A stretch of DNA of 64,000 bases from Armadillidium nasatum (lineage: Eukaryota > Arthropoda > Malacostraca > Isopoda > Armadillidiidae). The stretch covers positions 31,161 to 95,160 of the forward strand of contig SEYY01000812.1 of assembly GCA_009176605.1 (NCBI GenBank), given 5' to 3'. Of this stretch, positions 24,001 to 33,792 are shown piece after piece (the stretch's first letter is position 1; the number at the start of each line of letters is the position of its first letter). The position numbers and the translations under genes are program-made. The notes beneath the pieces were generated by a model that did no database searches, was not told the origin of the DNA, and saw nothing but the letters and a program-made list of their open reading frames with translations.

Positions 24001-25300
24001 CCATAATCATCTTCGCTAACGACATTTGAAACTTCGTCAGAAAAGTCAGATTCTTCTAAAATGAGTTGTTGGTCTAATTCCTCTAACATTGTATCATCAT
24101 CTTCTTCGTCATCTGTTTGGAAAACCCGTTCCCGAAATAGTGGGTTCCTCTGCAAATACTTTGGAATGTCCACCCATTTACGTAAGTGTGAGTGATGGAT
24201 CTTTTCTTCCTTAGCACTATTATTACCGACTCTTTTAATTAGGTAAGTTACTCTATTTTTATTGACTGCAGTGACGATGAATGGTCCTTCCCAATTATTT
24301 TTAAATTTATTAGTTACATGATGACCTTTACTTATAACCTTTTTGGCTACCCACTGGCCTTTTTTATATGGTTGAAAATTCGGGGTACCCTCATTCCAAT
24401 ATTGAGGGAAAGCATGTTTAATTTCAGTATGAGCGTTTCTCAATAAGAAATCTGATGGAGATGCCTGTAAAGTACTATGTCTGGTATGATTATAGATGAT
24501 TACAGAGGAAGGTAGCTCCTCATCCCAATCTGTAGCATGTTCTAATACTAAGCACTTGAGTGACTGAATTAAACTGCGGTTAAACCTTTCACACATCCCA
24601 TTACTAGCAGGATGTAAAGGTGAGGTCCTTATATGTTTGATGTTAAATTCAGCTAAAACATTTTGAAATGGGTCAGCCACAAATTCCATTCCGTTATCTG
24701 TTAACATTCTGGTGGGAATTTTTGGCAAGAAAGGCAAGATTTTATTGCGTAGTACGTTTGCTATAGTGATACTTTGCTTATCTGGGACGGCTACTACGTT
24801 AGCCCATTTAGAAAAATGGTCAATCAGTACAACAGCATATTTATTTCCAGCCATGGTTGTTGGAAATTGTAGTAGGTCCATTGCTACTAAGTCAAATGGA
24901 CTACTAGCTGTGATTTTTAAAGTTGGTACCATTACATTACTGGAATGTGTTTTAAGTTGTTGACAGGTAGGACAGCATCTAACAATGTCGGACACAACCT
25001 GATTTACTCGTGGGTGCCATAAATATTTATAGACGAGTTCTAACAATTTGTTCCTGCCTATATGAGCACAATTCCAATGTAATCTAATAACTACGGACAG
25101 TAATAGATTAAAAGAGATTACAAACTGTGTTTTACCATTTGGGTGTACATAATATAAGATATCATTGTCTAAGTTCAGTCCATTAATATGGGGTTTAAAA
25201 ATTTTCAAATTCTTAGGCCACCGATTGGCTTGAATTTTCAAAGAGACATGTCTTATCAATGATTTAATGATGGGATCATCATTTTGATCTCTCATAATGT
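24001..25300 (-). pseudogene. gypsy integrase (3' truncated by gap)
   Basis: Integrase inserts the retroelement cDNA into the genome. The frame continues without break from the OTU half (start 25586). It shows an HHCC zinc domain (HWNCAHIG ... CCPTCQQL, near 25080-24960), then the DDE core: MDLLQFPTT (near 24880), MLTDNGMEFV (near 24700) and NGMCERFNRSL (near 24600), all three acidic residues present. A GPF/Y-like module follows (NWEGPFIVTAV near 24290 and HSHLRKW near 24190), then an acidic tail (QTDDEEDDDTMLEELDQ) that runs into the N gap. The domain itself has no stop, so it may be intact; only its end is unseen. Confidence 0.88.
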
Positions 25301-25399
25301 CAAGTTCATTGATATTATTATGAGATAGATCAACATTATCATATAATGCAGAAATCTGATAAATATTGATAATTACCTCATTCATTGCGGTTTTAATCA

Positions 25400-25812
25400 C
25401 TGGATATGGTTTCAGATAATTATAGTGGATCCCTCCAAGACATTTCAATACACAAACTTGGTCCGTGTATTGGTGTCCATAAATTATAGGCCTTTCATAG
25501 TTGTAATATACTTTGACAGTGGTCTGAAACATATTACAGAAAGCCTCTATAACCTCTGGAATCGGGATTTGTCCACTATTTCGCATGGATCGGATTTTTT
25601 TTCCGGATATTTTTTTCTTTTAGGTTATAACGGTCTAATTTCTTCAAAAGTTCATCCACCACCATCTCTCTGAGGTCCATGTGATTGTCCAAATTCCCAA
25701 AAAGAAATAAGGAAAAACACATGAATAGAGCATTTCCCCCTCCTGGTACCTCTACTAGTTCAAACCCTGGAGGTATGAATTCTGCGGATTTCGGAATTTT
25801 CGGATAATTCAA
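25400..25812 (-). pseudogene. OTU-like domain in gypsy pol, catalytic Cys replaced
   Basis: OTU domains are cysteine proteases, mostly deubiquitinases. Here the minus-strand frame reads FELVEVPGGGNALFMCFSLF, then HMDLREMVVDELLKKL, then after a one-base frameshift in an A8 run RNSGQIPIPEVIEAFCNMF, VKVYYNYERPIIYG and CLGGIHYNYLKP. This follows the OTU plan: G-D-G-N-C-L-F box, LR..VV helix, G.(W/I)....E(I/V).A segment, and the final HY. The Cys box is GGGNALF (25723-25743): Asp is Gly and the catalytic Cys is Ala (GCT at 25729-25731). The His (25425-25427) remains. It sits between RNase H and integrase. Identification rests on pattern and order and was not checked against a profile. Confidence 0.68.
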
Positions 25813-25819
25813 CCTTTTT

Positions 25820-26298
25820 CTAGGTTAGGTATAGGAGATCTAGACAAGGCATCAGCGACAAGATTTTTCTTACCCTCTATGTGTCTAAGATCAAAATCGA
25901 ATTCGTTTAGTTCTTCCCAAGTACGGGCCAATCTTCCATCAACCATGCTCATGTTTTGTAGATATATAAGAGGTAAATGGTCAGTATATAGTACAAATCT
26001 AATTCCCCTAAGGAATGGTTTTAATGACTTACACGCCCACCGTAAAGCGGTAAGCTCCTTGTCTATAGTACTATAATTCTGCTTGAGCTTTAGTGAATGT
26101 TGTAGATATGAATGCTATAGGACGATACAAGCCATCTTGTTTTTGAGATAGGCAGGCTCCAGCACCTATAAGTGATGCATCGACATTCAATTCCAATGGA
26201 GAAGCGTTGGGGTTATAATCAGGAAAACCCAACAGTGTGGGACTTACCAAGGCATTTTTTAATTCTTCAAATGCACTTTGACATTCTGGTGTCCACAT
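25820..26298 (-). pseudogene. gypsy RNase H
   Basis: Degrades the RNA of the RNA-DNA hybrid during reverse transcription. The first part (26298-26071) reads FEELKNALVSPTLLGFPDY and NVDASLIGAGACLSQKQDG, carrying the first catalytic Asp. A frameshift near 26075 separates it from STIDKELTALRWACKSLK (catalytic Glu), YTDHLPLIYLQNM (Asp) and KKNLVADALSRSP (Asp). A further one-base shift near 25815 (A-run) joins it to the OTU-like domain. Confidence 0.85.
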
Positions 26299-26305
26299 TA
26301 CTGTT

Positions 26306-27019
26306 TTACCTCCCGTTTGTGAGGATAACGGTTTCGAAATTTGAGAACAATTCCTGATATGTCCGTCTGTAAAAATTCACCATACCCAAGAATTGTCTTA
26401 ATTGTTTTATTGTAGCTGGTATGGGAAACTCTAGTATTCCTTTAAGATTTTTGTCCAATGGTAAGATTCCCTTTTTGGAAATTTTATGACCTAGGAATTC
26501 AACTTCTTTTTTGCAGAGCGTTGTCTTCTTTGGACGCAGTTTATACCCATTTGTTTCTAGTGCCGTCAAGACCTGATCAAGTGTTTGTAGATGTTCTTCA
26601 AATGTCTTTCCCAGGATAATGATATCATCTAGGTAGACCATCACTTTTTCCCACGGTATTCCAGCAAGAGCAATCATCATGCCCCGCTGGAATGTAGCAG
26701 GTCCATTCTTGACTCCGAAAGGCATTTTAAGGTATTCATACTGCCCAAATGGTGTAGAAAATGCAGTTTTTTCAACGCTATCAGGGTCCATAGCAATCTG
26801 ATAATACCCTTTGATAAGATCTATAGTAGAGAAATAGGTATTCCCGTACATATTATAGATCATATCGATTAAATTGGGTAGTGGAAAGGAATCACCCTTG
26901 GTTACACCATTCAACTTACGATAATCTATACACAGTCGTAAAGAACCATCAGGTTTTCTTACCGGTACGACTGGAGCTGAATAAGGTGATTTGCTAGGTC
27001 TGATGATGTTTTCGCGCAA
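26306..27019 (-). CDS. gypsy reverse transcriptase (uninterrupted frame)
   Basis: An open frame of 237 codons begins MRENIIRPSKSPYSAPVVPV and holds the RT blocks in order: DGSLRLCIDYRKLN, FSTIDLIKGYYQIAM, EKTAFSTPFGQYEYLKMPFG, VMVYLDDIII (YLDD active site at 26624-26635), EFLGHKISKKG and LRQFLGMVNFYRR. These are classic Ty3/gypsy signatures. The frame ends at the RNase H junction with a short shifted tail (FETVILTNGR), so the real polyprotein would continue in another frame. The first Met lies inside the domain start; translation would normally come from the gag-pol polyprotein. Confidence 0.9.
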   Translation of the reverse strand: MRENIIRPSKSPYSAPVVPVRKPDGSLRLCIDYRKLNGVTKGDSFPLPNLIDMIYNMYGNTYFSTIDLIKGYYQIAMDPDSVEKTAFSTPFGQYEYLKMPFGVKNGPATFQRGMMIALAGIPWEKVMVYLDDIIILGKTFEEHLQTLDQVLTALETNGYKLRPKKTTLCKKEVEFLGHKISKKGILPLDKNLKGILEFPIPATIKQLRQFLGMVNFYRRTYQELFSNFETVILTNGR

Positions 27020-27513
27020 TAAGTTGTCACATTCCCTCTCGATTTCCTGAGCTAGAGGCTCCTTGGAATCGTCTAACGGGTACTTCTAATTGGTTTGTCC
27101 GTTTTTAATTCAATAAAATGAGTTACGTTTTTAGCTAATCCTACATCGTCATCCCCAGTACTAAGAACTTGTGGATGTTTTAATAAAACATTAATCAGTT
27201 CATCCTCTTGTTCGACGGATAATGACATTACCTCGAATTCAAACGCCGTACGAATTCTTTCGACAGTCCAGTATTCTACTGAGGTCGACTGTATTTAACT
27301 GTGCTGACCCACAGTTTACGGAAATTATATTACTTTCATCTGCTGAATTTAATTTCCCAATTACAGTGTCTTTTCGAAAATATTGTTCTTTATCAGAAGT
27401 ATTTAGAACTGCTATTTCAAAATTTCCCTAACCTAAGATCTAAAATCCCTGACAATATAGTTACCTGAGGATGTTCTACCCCTTGGAATTCTACAATTGG
27501 GTTACCATAAATG
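27020..27513 (-). pseudogene. gypsy protease-RT linker
   Basis: Connects protease and RT. A frameshift just after the protease (VPIEVPKCT then stop) leads into NIYGNPIVEFQGVEHPQVTI, a second shift to VLNTSDKEQYFRKDTVIGKL and LNTVDLSRILDCRKNS. This spacer looks like that of other gypsy elements, where it precedes an acidic stretch before the RT. No known catalytic motif. Confidence 0.7.
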
Positions 27514-28161
27514 TTAGGTACATTTAGGAACTTCAATAGGGACCATTTTGCATTGGTAAGCTGGGAGTACCGTAAAGTCCGGAACAATGCAATTATAAAA
27601 TGGTATCTTGAAGCTTATGTCTTTAGCTATTGTCTGTAATTTATTTTTACGCCTATGAATTAACTCTCGTCGAGTTAAATCAGGTAATAAATTATTTTCC
27701 TTCAGGGCAACAGCTCCCAGGATTACATTATGATTCATGTATTCTACAGGAACAATGAATAACTGAATTGCTTTAGTGGTAAAACCACTATCGAATCTTA
27801 AGGGTAGTTCCAAAAAAGATGTGATCATAATTTTCTTTTGATTACCAAACCCCCTAATGGCTTTTACCTCTGTGGAGGGTCTTAGCTTTACATTTTTCAA
27901 TTGGGACAATACTCCTTCGTTCAGTAAACTCACACCTGCACCTGTATCTATCATACAATCAAAAAAACAAGTCTGATCAGTGTCAAAAGAGATATTGACT
28001 ATAAGAGGATCTATATCTGCTTGACATAAATTTACATTCGGATCTAGATATGAAGGATCCAAAGTCTCCTTTGGTAAGCTTTCAATATAAGTATTAAGTT
28101 TTTTATTTACCTGAGCCAAGGAATTATCCCTATCATTTGAATCTTCCACAGCCTGGCTCAT
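27514..28161 (-). CDS. gypsy aspartic protease
   Basis: Retropepsin that would cut the Gag-Pol polyprotein. The 215-codon frame has FFDCMIDTGAGVSLLNEG near residue 66, with the catalytic D-T-G-A, and later HNVILGAVALKENNLLPD, the usual I-L-G flap-end block. The start at 28161 (MSQAVEDSND) overlaps the end of the zinc-knuckle gag frame by 4 bp (ATGA-type overlap at 28158-28161), suggesting that pol was expressed by frameshift or re-initiation. It ends at a shifted stop (VPKCT). Confidence 0.82.
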   Translation of the reverse strand: MSQAVEDSNDRDNSLAQVNKKLNTYIESLPKETLDPSYLDPNVNLCQADIDPLIVNISFDTDQTCFFDCMIDTGAGVSLLNEGVLSQLKNVKLRPSTEVKAIRGFGNQKKIMITSFLELPLRFDSGFTTKAIQLFIVPVEYMNHNVILGAVALKENNLLPDLTRRELIHRRKNKLQTIAKDISFKIPFYNCIVPDFTVLPAYQCKMVPIEVPKCT

Positions 28162-28690
28162 TGCTGTGGAGCAGAGTAGTTTCCCGAATTATCCGTGCAA
28201 TCCCCTTCGTAATGTGAGTATCCGCACATACGACACTGTTCTATATAATTAGTTTTAGGTTTCGCTCCCTGATTATTCCAAGTCGCTTGACCATTTTGGG
28301 ACGAATTTTCAAAAGTTCTGGTTCTATTGGTTCTATTTTCTGGATTTCGTTGAGACAAAGGGCTTGGTTCTAAAGATTGATTAGTATCAGATCTATTAGG
28401 ATTCTGACTAGTACTAGTATTCCCACTATCTTGCCCACTATTTTGATAAGGAACCCTCCTATTATACTTATTCCCCTTAGAAGTACAGTTAATCCCAAGA
28501 TGGGAACCTTCACAAAAGGGACACTCAGGAATAAACTTTCTAGGCCTTAAGGAATTGTTATTTTTAATGTAAAAACATTCATTACGAATGTGCCCTTTTA
28601 ATTTTGCAATAACTGCAAATACCCAAATTCTTATAACACTCATCAACAATGTGACCCCTTTTCCCACAATATGTGCAATAAAGGTCATTA
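28158..28690 (-). pseudogene. gypsy Gag nucleocapsid part with four zinc knuckles
   Basis: Nucleocapsid packages the RNA. Near 28680 the frame YCTYCGKRGHIVDEC is a perfect C-x2-C-x4-H-x4-C knuckle; then CSYCK.KGHIRNEC across a frameshift near 28600; CPFCEGSHLGINC near 28520; and CRMCGYSHYEGDC near 28225. Between the third and fourth is a Ser/Asn/Arg/Thr-rich linker. Four knuckles is more than the one or two usual in gypsy. The first knuckle's frame and the frame of the later ones differ by one base. Confidence 0.8.
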
Positions 28691-29329
28691 TTTATCTCTT
28701 GACTTCTTAGGAGAAGTCATTCTTGGTGGTTGGTTAGATTTCCGAAGTGACTGCTGTCTGTTCTTAGATTTTTCCCGTTGAGGACTATCTTCTCGTCTTG
28801 TGTTTTGGGGAGCTCTTTTCAACATTTCACTCCAGGTAACTTGTGGGGTGCTGTTGTCAATTTGTATAACTTCGATATCTTTCTGTTTTGGTGGTAATTC
28901 TCTCTCATTCTCATAATTCGGTTCTGAGTACGAATATATATCTGGAGTTTGTGATCCATATTGGCTCCTTTCTCTTTCATAAGAATCTGCTAAGAGAACC
29001 AGTTTTTCCCAAGGAACCTTTTTCTGTATCCCCATCTCATTTTGAATGATAAATTCTCTGAGTTTACTTTGCACAGCCACTGGTAAACTGAGGATGAAAG
29101 CGGTTCGTAAAGACTCGTGTTCTCGCATGTTAACGCCGGGGAATGCTAAACAAGCTAGCTGCTCCAGTCTTAGTGCAAACATATTGATGTCCTCCCCCTT
29201 GTTTCGTCGAGCTGAATGGTAGGCACGAAGTCGATTTTCGTTCTTCCTCTTCTCCTCATGATTGTACCATTTTATGAGTTGTTCCTTTGACGAAGAGAAT
29301 ATTGAGTAGTCCGTCTTTAGTGATGACAT
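28688..29329 (-). CDS. gypsy Gag capsid C-terminal part
   Basis: Builds the virus-like particle. The 213-codon frame begins MSSLKTDYSIFSSSKEQL and contains RAYHSARRNKGEDINMFALR and LEQLACLAFPGVNM, the retrotransposon-gag fold pattern (R..R.R..E....A..L..L....FP). The C-terminal third is basic and Pro/Ser-rich (SQREKSKNRQQ-like). Real translation would come from upstream; the coding region before 29329 (to about 29457) is in a different frame because of an indel near 29400. Confidence 0.78.
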   Translation of the reverse strand: MSSLKTDYSIFSSSKEQLIKWYNHEEKRKNENRLRAYHSARRNKGEDINMFALRLEQLACLAFPGVNMREHESLRTAFILSLPVAVQSKLREFIIQNEMGIQKKVPWEKLVLLADSYERERSQYGSQTPDIYSYSEPNYENERELPPKQKDIEVIQIDNSTPQVTWSEMLKRAPQNTRREDSPQREKSKNRQQSLRKSNQPPRMTSPKKSRDK

Positions 29330-29456
29330 TATAAAGGCGCTGAAAATTTACCAGATAAATATTTTTCTAATAATCGAATCCATTGATCGGGACGATTCTG
29401 GTATTTACTTGAACAATATTCCTTCAAAATAGGTAAAGAATTTGTTTAAATCTTGT

Positions 29457-30213
29457 TCAACTTTCATAACTATATGGTTTTGGTTCCACAATTCTGGGTT
29501 TGTGCGACCGATCAATGAGAATAGTTAACAACGAAACGGTCTGTGTCAACACGGACATTTGTTGTTGTAAGATATCAAATTGACTTTGCGTCAAAGGGGT
29601 TGTATTCTGTTGAGTCGGTAAGGGAGGAAAATTTATAGTCGGAGGTGGAGTTATTGTAAATTGACTTTGCGTCAAAGGGTTTATAGTCTGTTGAGTCGGT
29701 AAGGGAAGCAAATTAATAGTCGGAGGAGGAGTTGTTGTAAACACAGTTGTTGTGGTGGGTGTCTGTGTATACATAAGGCCGACATGTAGGAGTAGTTACA
29801 GATGCATGCGTAAACCTAGAAGTATCTCGAATGTCAAGTAATTCATCCTCCTGACCATTGCCAATTTCGAAGGGCAAGGTAAAAGAAGGTTGTTCAAGAG
29901 TGGTTTTGATTTCCCGTTCACCGTTGTTCGCAGTGGTTGTTGCTTCATCATCCCTCTTGACCTCTGTTCTAAGATTTACATTTCTTGCTGAACTCTCTTC
30001 AGCTATCTGACGGGCTTCTTCCAACTGTTGTTGTAATGTACTCATTTGTGCGTTCAAGTTTCCCACGATGCTGCGCACACTATCTGCAGGAATCATATTT
30101 TCACCAACATCTGTGATAGGAATGTTTAACTCCAATAAATTAGCAGGCTCTTGCTGTTTTTCAGCATTATCCAAGAAAGTATCTAAATCCATGCTGAGTC
30201 GAGGTTCAGACAT
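29457..30213 (-). pseudogene. gypsy Gag N-terminal region with 27-residue repeats
   Basis: The frame starts at 30213 with MSEPRLSMDLDTFLDNAEKQ. It has a coiled-coil-like segment (LNAQMSTLQQQLEEARQIAE) and an acidic middle. A one-base shift near 29760 leads to a Thr/Pro-rich part (TTTTVFTTTPPPTINL) and an 81-bp tandem repeat (29581 and 29662) encoding PTQQ.(T/I)PLTQSQF-type units. It continues to VSLLTILIDRSHKPRIVEPK before another shift near 29455. Matrix-like role is inferred from position only. Confidence 0.7.
29579..29742. repeat. 81-bp in-frame tandem repeat in gag
   Basis: The word tgactttgcgtcaaagg occurs at 29581 and 29662, 81 bp apart, followed each time by ctgttgagtcggtaaggga. Two near-complete units code for 27 residues each. 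Confidence 0.85.
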
Positions 30214-30725
30214 ATTCTTATACGCTTATTGCTTTTACTATAATTCTTGCAAGATAACTAATTCTATATATTTTTGGTTTTTAATAACTTAAAAGGAATA
30301 ATTATATTGTAATAAGGAGATATTGAATAAGTATAAATACAGATTCAATCTCATGAAAAGTTACAATGAAAGATAATCAATCGTATAAATATCGATTCAT
30401 TATCTATACCTGGGTGTATATAGCTCTGTCTTGCTCACGATCTGAAAAAGAATGGTTATATGTAATCACTATACCCTTACTCAGATAATGTGACCACACA
30501 CACCAACGTCTTCGGAGAGCTATACTTCAGTATTTACCCACTGTAAGAAAATGGGATTATACAAGTTTGATTGATATATTGTATCAAAATGGTTAATAAA
30601 CCAAACTACTTATCTAAGAGAAGCTACAGAAAGTATTTCTAAATACTTTTGTCACAGTAAGTTGTCTTGTTTTTGAGTCTTATTTGGTCTCCCAATCTAT
30701 GATACCCACAACGATCCAAAAGAGG
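30214..30725. other. gypsy 5' leader between primer-binding site and gag
   Basis: About 510 bp with no long frame, AT-rich, between the primer-binding site and the first gag ATG at 30213. It would hold packaging signals; I cannot point to any. Confidence 0.6.
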
Positions 30726-30743
30726 GTCCCTGTTCGGGCGCCA
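30726..30743 (-). promoter_or_regulatory. Primer-binding site for tRNA-Lys
   Basis: The minus strand reads TGGCGCCCGAACAGGGAC, 18 bases complementary to the 3' end of tRNA-Lys(UUU) including CCA. It lies 20 bp from the inferred LTR edge at 30764 and upstream of gag, exactly where first-strand DNA synthesis is primed. Confidence 0.88.
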
Positions 30744-30763
30744 ATTTTTCTTTGTTTATTCTA

Positions 30764-32306
30764 TGTAAGGGGGAGCAAAAGGCTTCCAACCCAACTTTCT
30801 GAAGTGTATTATGTTGTGTTGTCGGCAGCCCAACAGGTATCACAATTTTTAAGGCCCTTATTCCCTCACATAAAACAAAAGATAATATACATCTAACTCA
30901 CCGTGTATTTTGAGGTTTTTAAACTCTAACCGTGGCCAGACGTTTCTTAATCATCAGGTGTTCGGTCACTGGACCCTCCCTTGGAACACGTAGATAGTAA
31001 TGTTTGAGAAATGTTATGTCTTCCAAGTAACTAAATTTTTCGTCACTCGGTCGGTTCGTCAGTAACTAGTAAGTGGTCTATTTCCTAAAGTCTCAAAGTC
31101 AATCAATAAGGGCTTCAGACACAGGGAAAAGAAGCTTCTCAACTTAAACTAACCTTTATTTGTAAGTAACTGTGACAACTGTTTTAGATCTCCAAATGAG
31201 CAATTCAAATTCAAAAATAAATAACTTTTACAAAGACAATTTTCAATTTCAAATTATATATATATATGTATATATAACCAATTAAGTTCTGATTATTACT
31301 TTGTGATTTTACCGGTCCCAGGGCGATCGAGTCGATGTTAGAGAAGAGCGGCGGAAATTATTAATTGTTAGTAATAGGAAAGATCAAGAAAGGAATTACG
31401 ATAGGAAATAAGAACGTACGAGATGTAAGTAAAATTTGTGAAAACTTATCTAAGTATCTCAAGATTTATCTTGAGAAAGAGATCGATTGAGATCTTATTT
31501 ATTTATTGAAATTTCGCTCTTGTGACAACCAGGATCAAACACCCGACACCATCAGAGATCAATTCCAACAATAGAAGTCCGGTTTAATTCCAAGGTTAAA
31601 ATCAAATCCGAGAATAGAAGTCCTAGTAAAATATAAACTATATACCCACCCACATATATATATGTGTATACATATATATGTGAGTACGTATTTACAAAAT
31701 TTAATTAAACATTTTTATTATTTATATGATTCGCAATTTTTAACAAACCTGTTGTATATAGGACTTGTTATCTCTTTTTCAATCAAAATTGCCTTCCTTT
31801 ATGCAATCCTTCAAACTAAAACCTAATAAAATTACAAACAATGAGTATACTCATGTATATGTGTATACACATATACATGTGTGCATCATATATCAATTTA
31901 ATTTTCATTATTATTATATTTTATTTTCCAAACGTTTAACATAGGACAAATTAACGGCCCGGTTACCTGTATGGGTTCAAGGATTTAATTTGAGATTGAG
32001 ATCAAAAATAATTAGCTCGAATTTGGATTTCCCAAATCACAGCTGCACTTAAAGAATCTTGTTTAACAAAAATCTATACTCTCTATATATTATTCAAATT
32101 TTTATATTTAAGTCGAAAATAAGAATTGAATAACTCTCAAAAAAATGTAAGAACTATCTCTTAAACTGCAAAAGAAAAAGTATTTTAATAAAAAATGTTT
32201 ACAAAATTATAAAATTCTTTAGAAATAATAAAAAAAATAATACTCTGAGTAGAAGTTGAAATTTATATAAATATAAATTTAATTCTTAATTACACTCTCC
32301 CTTTCA
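30764..32306 (-). repeat. 5' LTR of the gypsy element (about 1543 bp)
   Basis: In element orientation it begins TGAAAGGGAGAGTG at 32306 and ends CCCCCTTACA at 30764, giving TG...CA ends. The plus-strand reading (TGTAAGGGGGAGCAAAAGGC ... CTCCCTTTCA) matches the ends of solo LTR B. The outer edge is followed by GCGG, which in copy 1 is present once at the empty site, fitting a 4-bp target duplication. Region 31255-31275 and 31660-31680 hold short TA-rich palindromic text. Promoter position was not identified. Confidence 0.75.
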
Positions 32307-32723
32307 GCGGCAGTGGTCTGGAACCATACCCACCGTATTACCGAGGTATACCTGTAATAAAAAATCTAACCCAAATTTTCATTCTTCTGGTGATGTGATC
32401 TGGGCAATCTTCTGGTGGTAAACCTGATTGGGAGTGGGTGATTATGTTTAATTCATATAATTCTCTAATATGCTGTCTTCTTTCAAAAGTTCCAATTTCT
32501 GAAGAAACCCACAACCGTCAACACATCCATCCTGAAAAATATATTCTTATAGATAATGTATGGAATAGGAATATTAATTTAGTTATTTCTAACTCTGAAG
32601 GTTCTACTGAACTAAATCACAGACAATACTTAATACGAGTAAACTTTAAAAATTATAGCTCTTACATGACCTTAATTTTTACTTTGTTTTTACTTTAAAC
32701 TGAAATCCTTTAACTAATATACA

Positions 32724-33457
32724 AGATTGGGCTGAAAAGTAACACCTGTTCTACCATAAAATTTCATGCACTGCAGATAAGGTAATGAAACAAAGACTGA
32801 AAGAAGGTCAAAGGTTTATTCAATGATCATGTATTATTATTTTTCTTCATAATCTCTTCAAATATCAATACATTTCTGGAAGCATTGAACCCACTTCTCG
32901 AAACTGGTTGAAAAGAAATCTTGATCTGTTTTTTGGAACCAGTCTGCCACTGCTTTCTTCACTTCATCATCTGAACCAAATCTCACTCACTGGAGACTCT
33001 CTTCAACTTTGGAAATTAGTGAAAACACTGTGGGCCAGATCAGGACTGGAGTGTGGGTGATCAATGACCAAAGTTTAAGCATTGAAGTGTCTTTGCACTG
33101 CAATGTGATTGAGCATTGTCATGATGAATGAGGAAAATATTTGGTTTGGTCTTATTCGATGATGCAGCTCTTCAATTTATGGAGAGTTTTACAACAACGA
33201 TTGGAGTTTACAGTCTTGCCTTTTGGCAGATATTCTGAATAGATGTGGCCCTCCACATCCCAGAATGCTGTCAGCATGAGTTTACGAGCCAAGAGTTGAG
33301 TCTTAAACTTTCATACACTAGGTAAACTTTGGTGTCTGAATCATAGAAGCTCATTTTCCTTATGGATTGTAGTGGTGGGCCCACATTTCATCTTCCATTA
33401 CAATGTTTTGAGGAAATTCTATACACCTTCAGCATGCAGAAATTCAATCATTGCATG
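32724..33457 (-). pseudogene. mariner-like transposase pseudogene (copy 2)
   Basis: Counterpart of the remnant at 15494-16240, with the same frameshifts; a 4-bp deletion near 32860 and one base change near 33311 are the main differences. Confidence 0.72.
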
Positions 33458-33792
33458 TTGCTTCAACAAAGTATCACTATTAGCTTAGTTATGATTAATA
33501 CTAAATTAATGTTTAGTTAATAGCACTTGCCTCCAGTGCTTTCTTCAATTTAGTGCTAATAAGTTTTTGTTTTATGTTTCTATACTTATTATCTTTGTGT
33601 GTGTGTGTTTATTGAGTGCTTTTTTTTTTTTTTTTGCTGCTGCTGCTTCAAATAAGATGTTTCATTTTAATTTAATCTTTTTCTTTTTTAACTTTTTAGT
33701 TTTTAGTTTATTAGTTATAGGAAGTATTTACGTTTTTGCTATTTTGTTATTTTTTTTTTTTTTTTTTTTTTTAAAAAAAAACAACAAAAAAA

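Larger units (their letters stand above)
24001..32306 (-). mobile_element. Ty3/gypsy LTR retrotransposon, minus strand, 3' end lost in gap
   Basis: Minus-strand order: LTR (32306-30764), primer-binding site (30743-30726), gag (30213-28158), protease (28161-27514), RT (27019-26306), RNase H (26298-25820), OTU-like domain (25812-25400) and integrase (25300 to the gap). The 3' LTR is missing because the N gap cuts the end of pol. Its outer 5' boundary falls exactly where duplicated copy 2 begins, inside Tigger-2 at GCGG; copy 1 shows the empty site. About six single-base frameshifts interrupt the frames, several in A-runs, so the copy is either young and decaying or carries sequencing errors. 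Confidence 0.9.

Noticed and set aside
29579-29742. CRISPR-like or satellite repeat
   Set aside because: Only two in-frame units within gag; no spacers. No CRISPR array exists in this window.
30726-30743. tRNA-Lys gene
   Set aside because: Only the 18-nt primer-binding complement is present; there is no cloverleaf.
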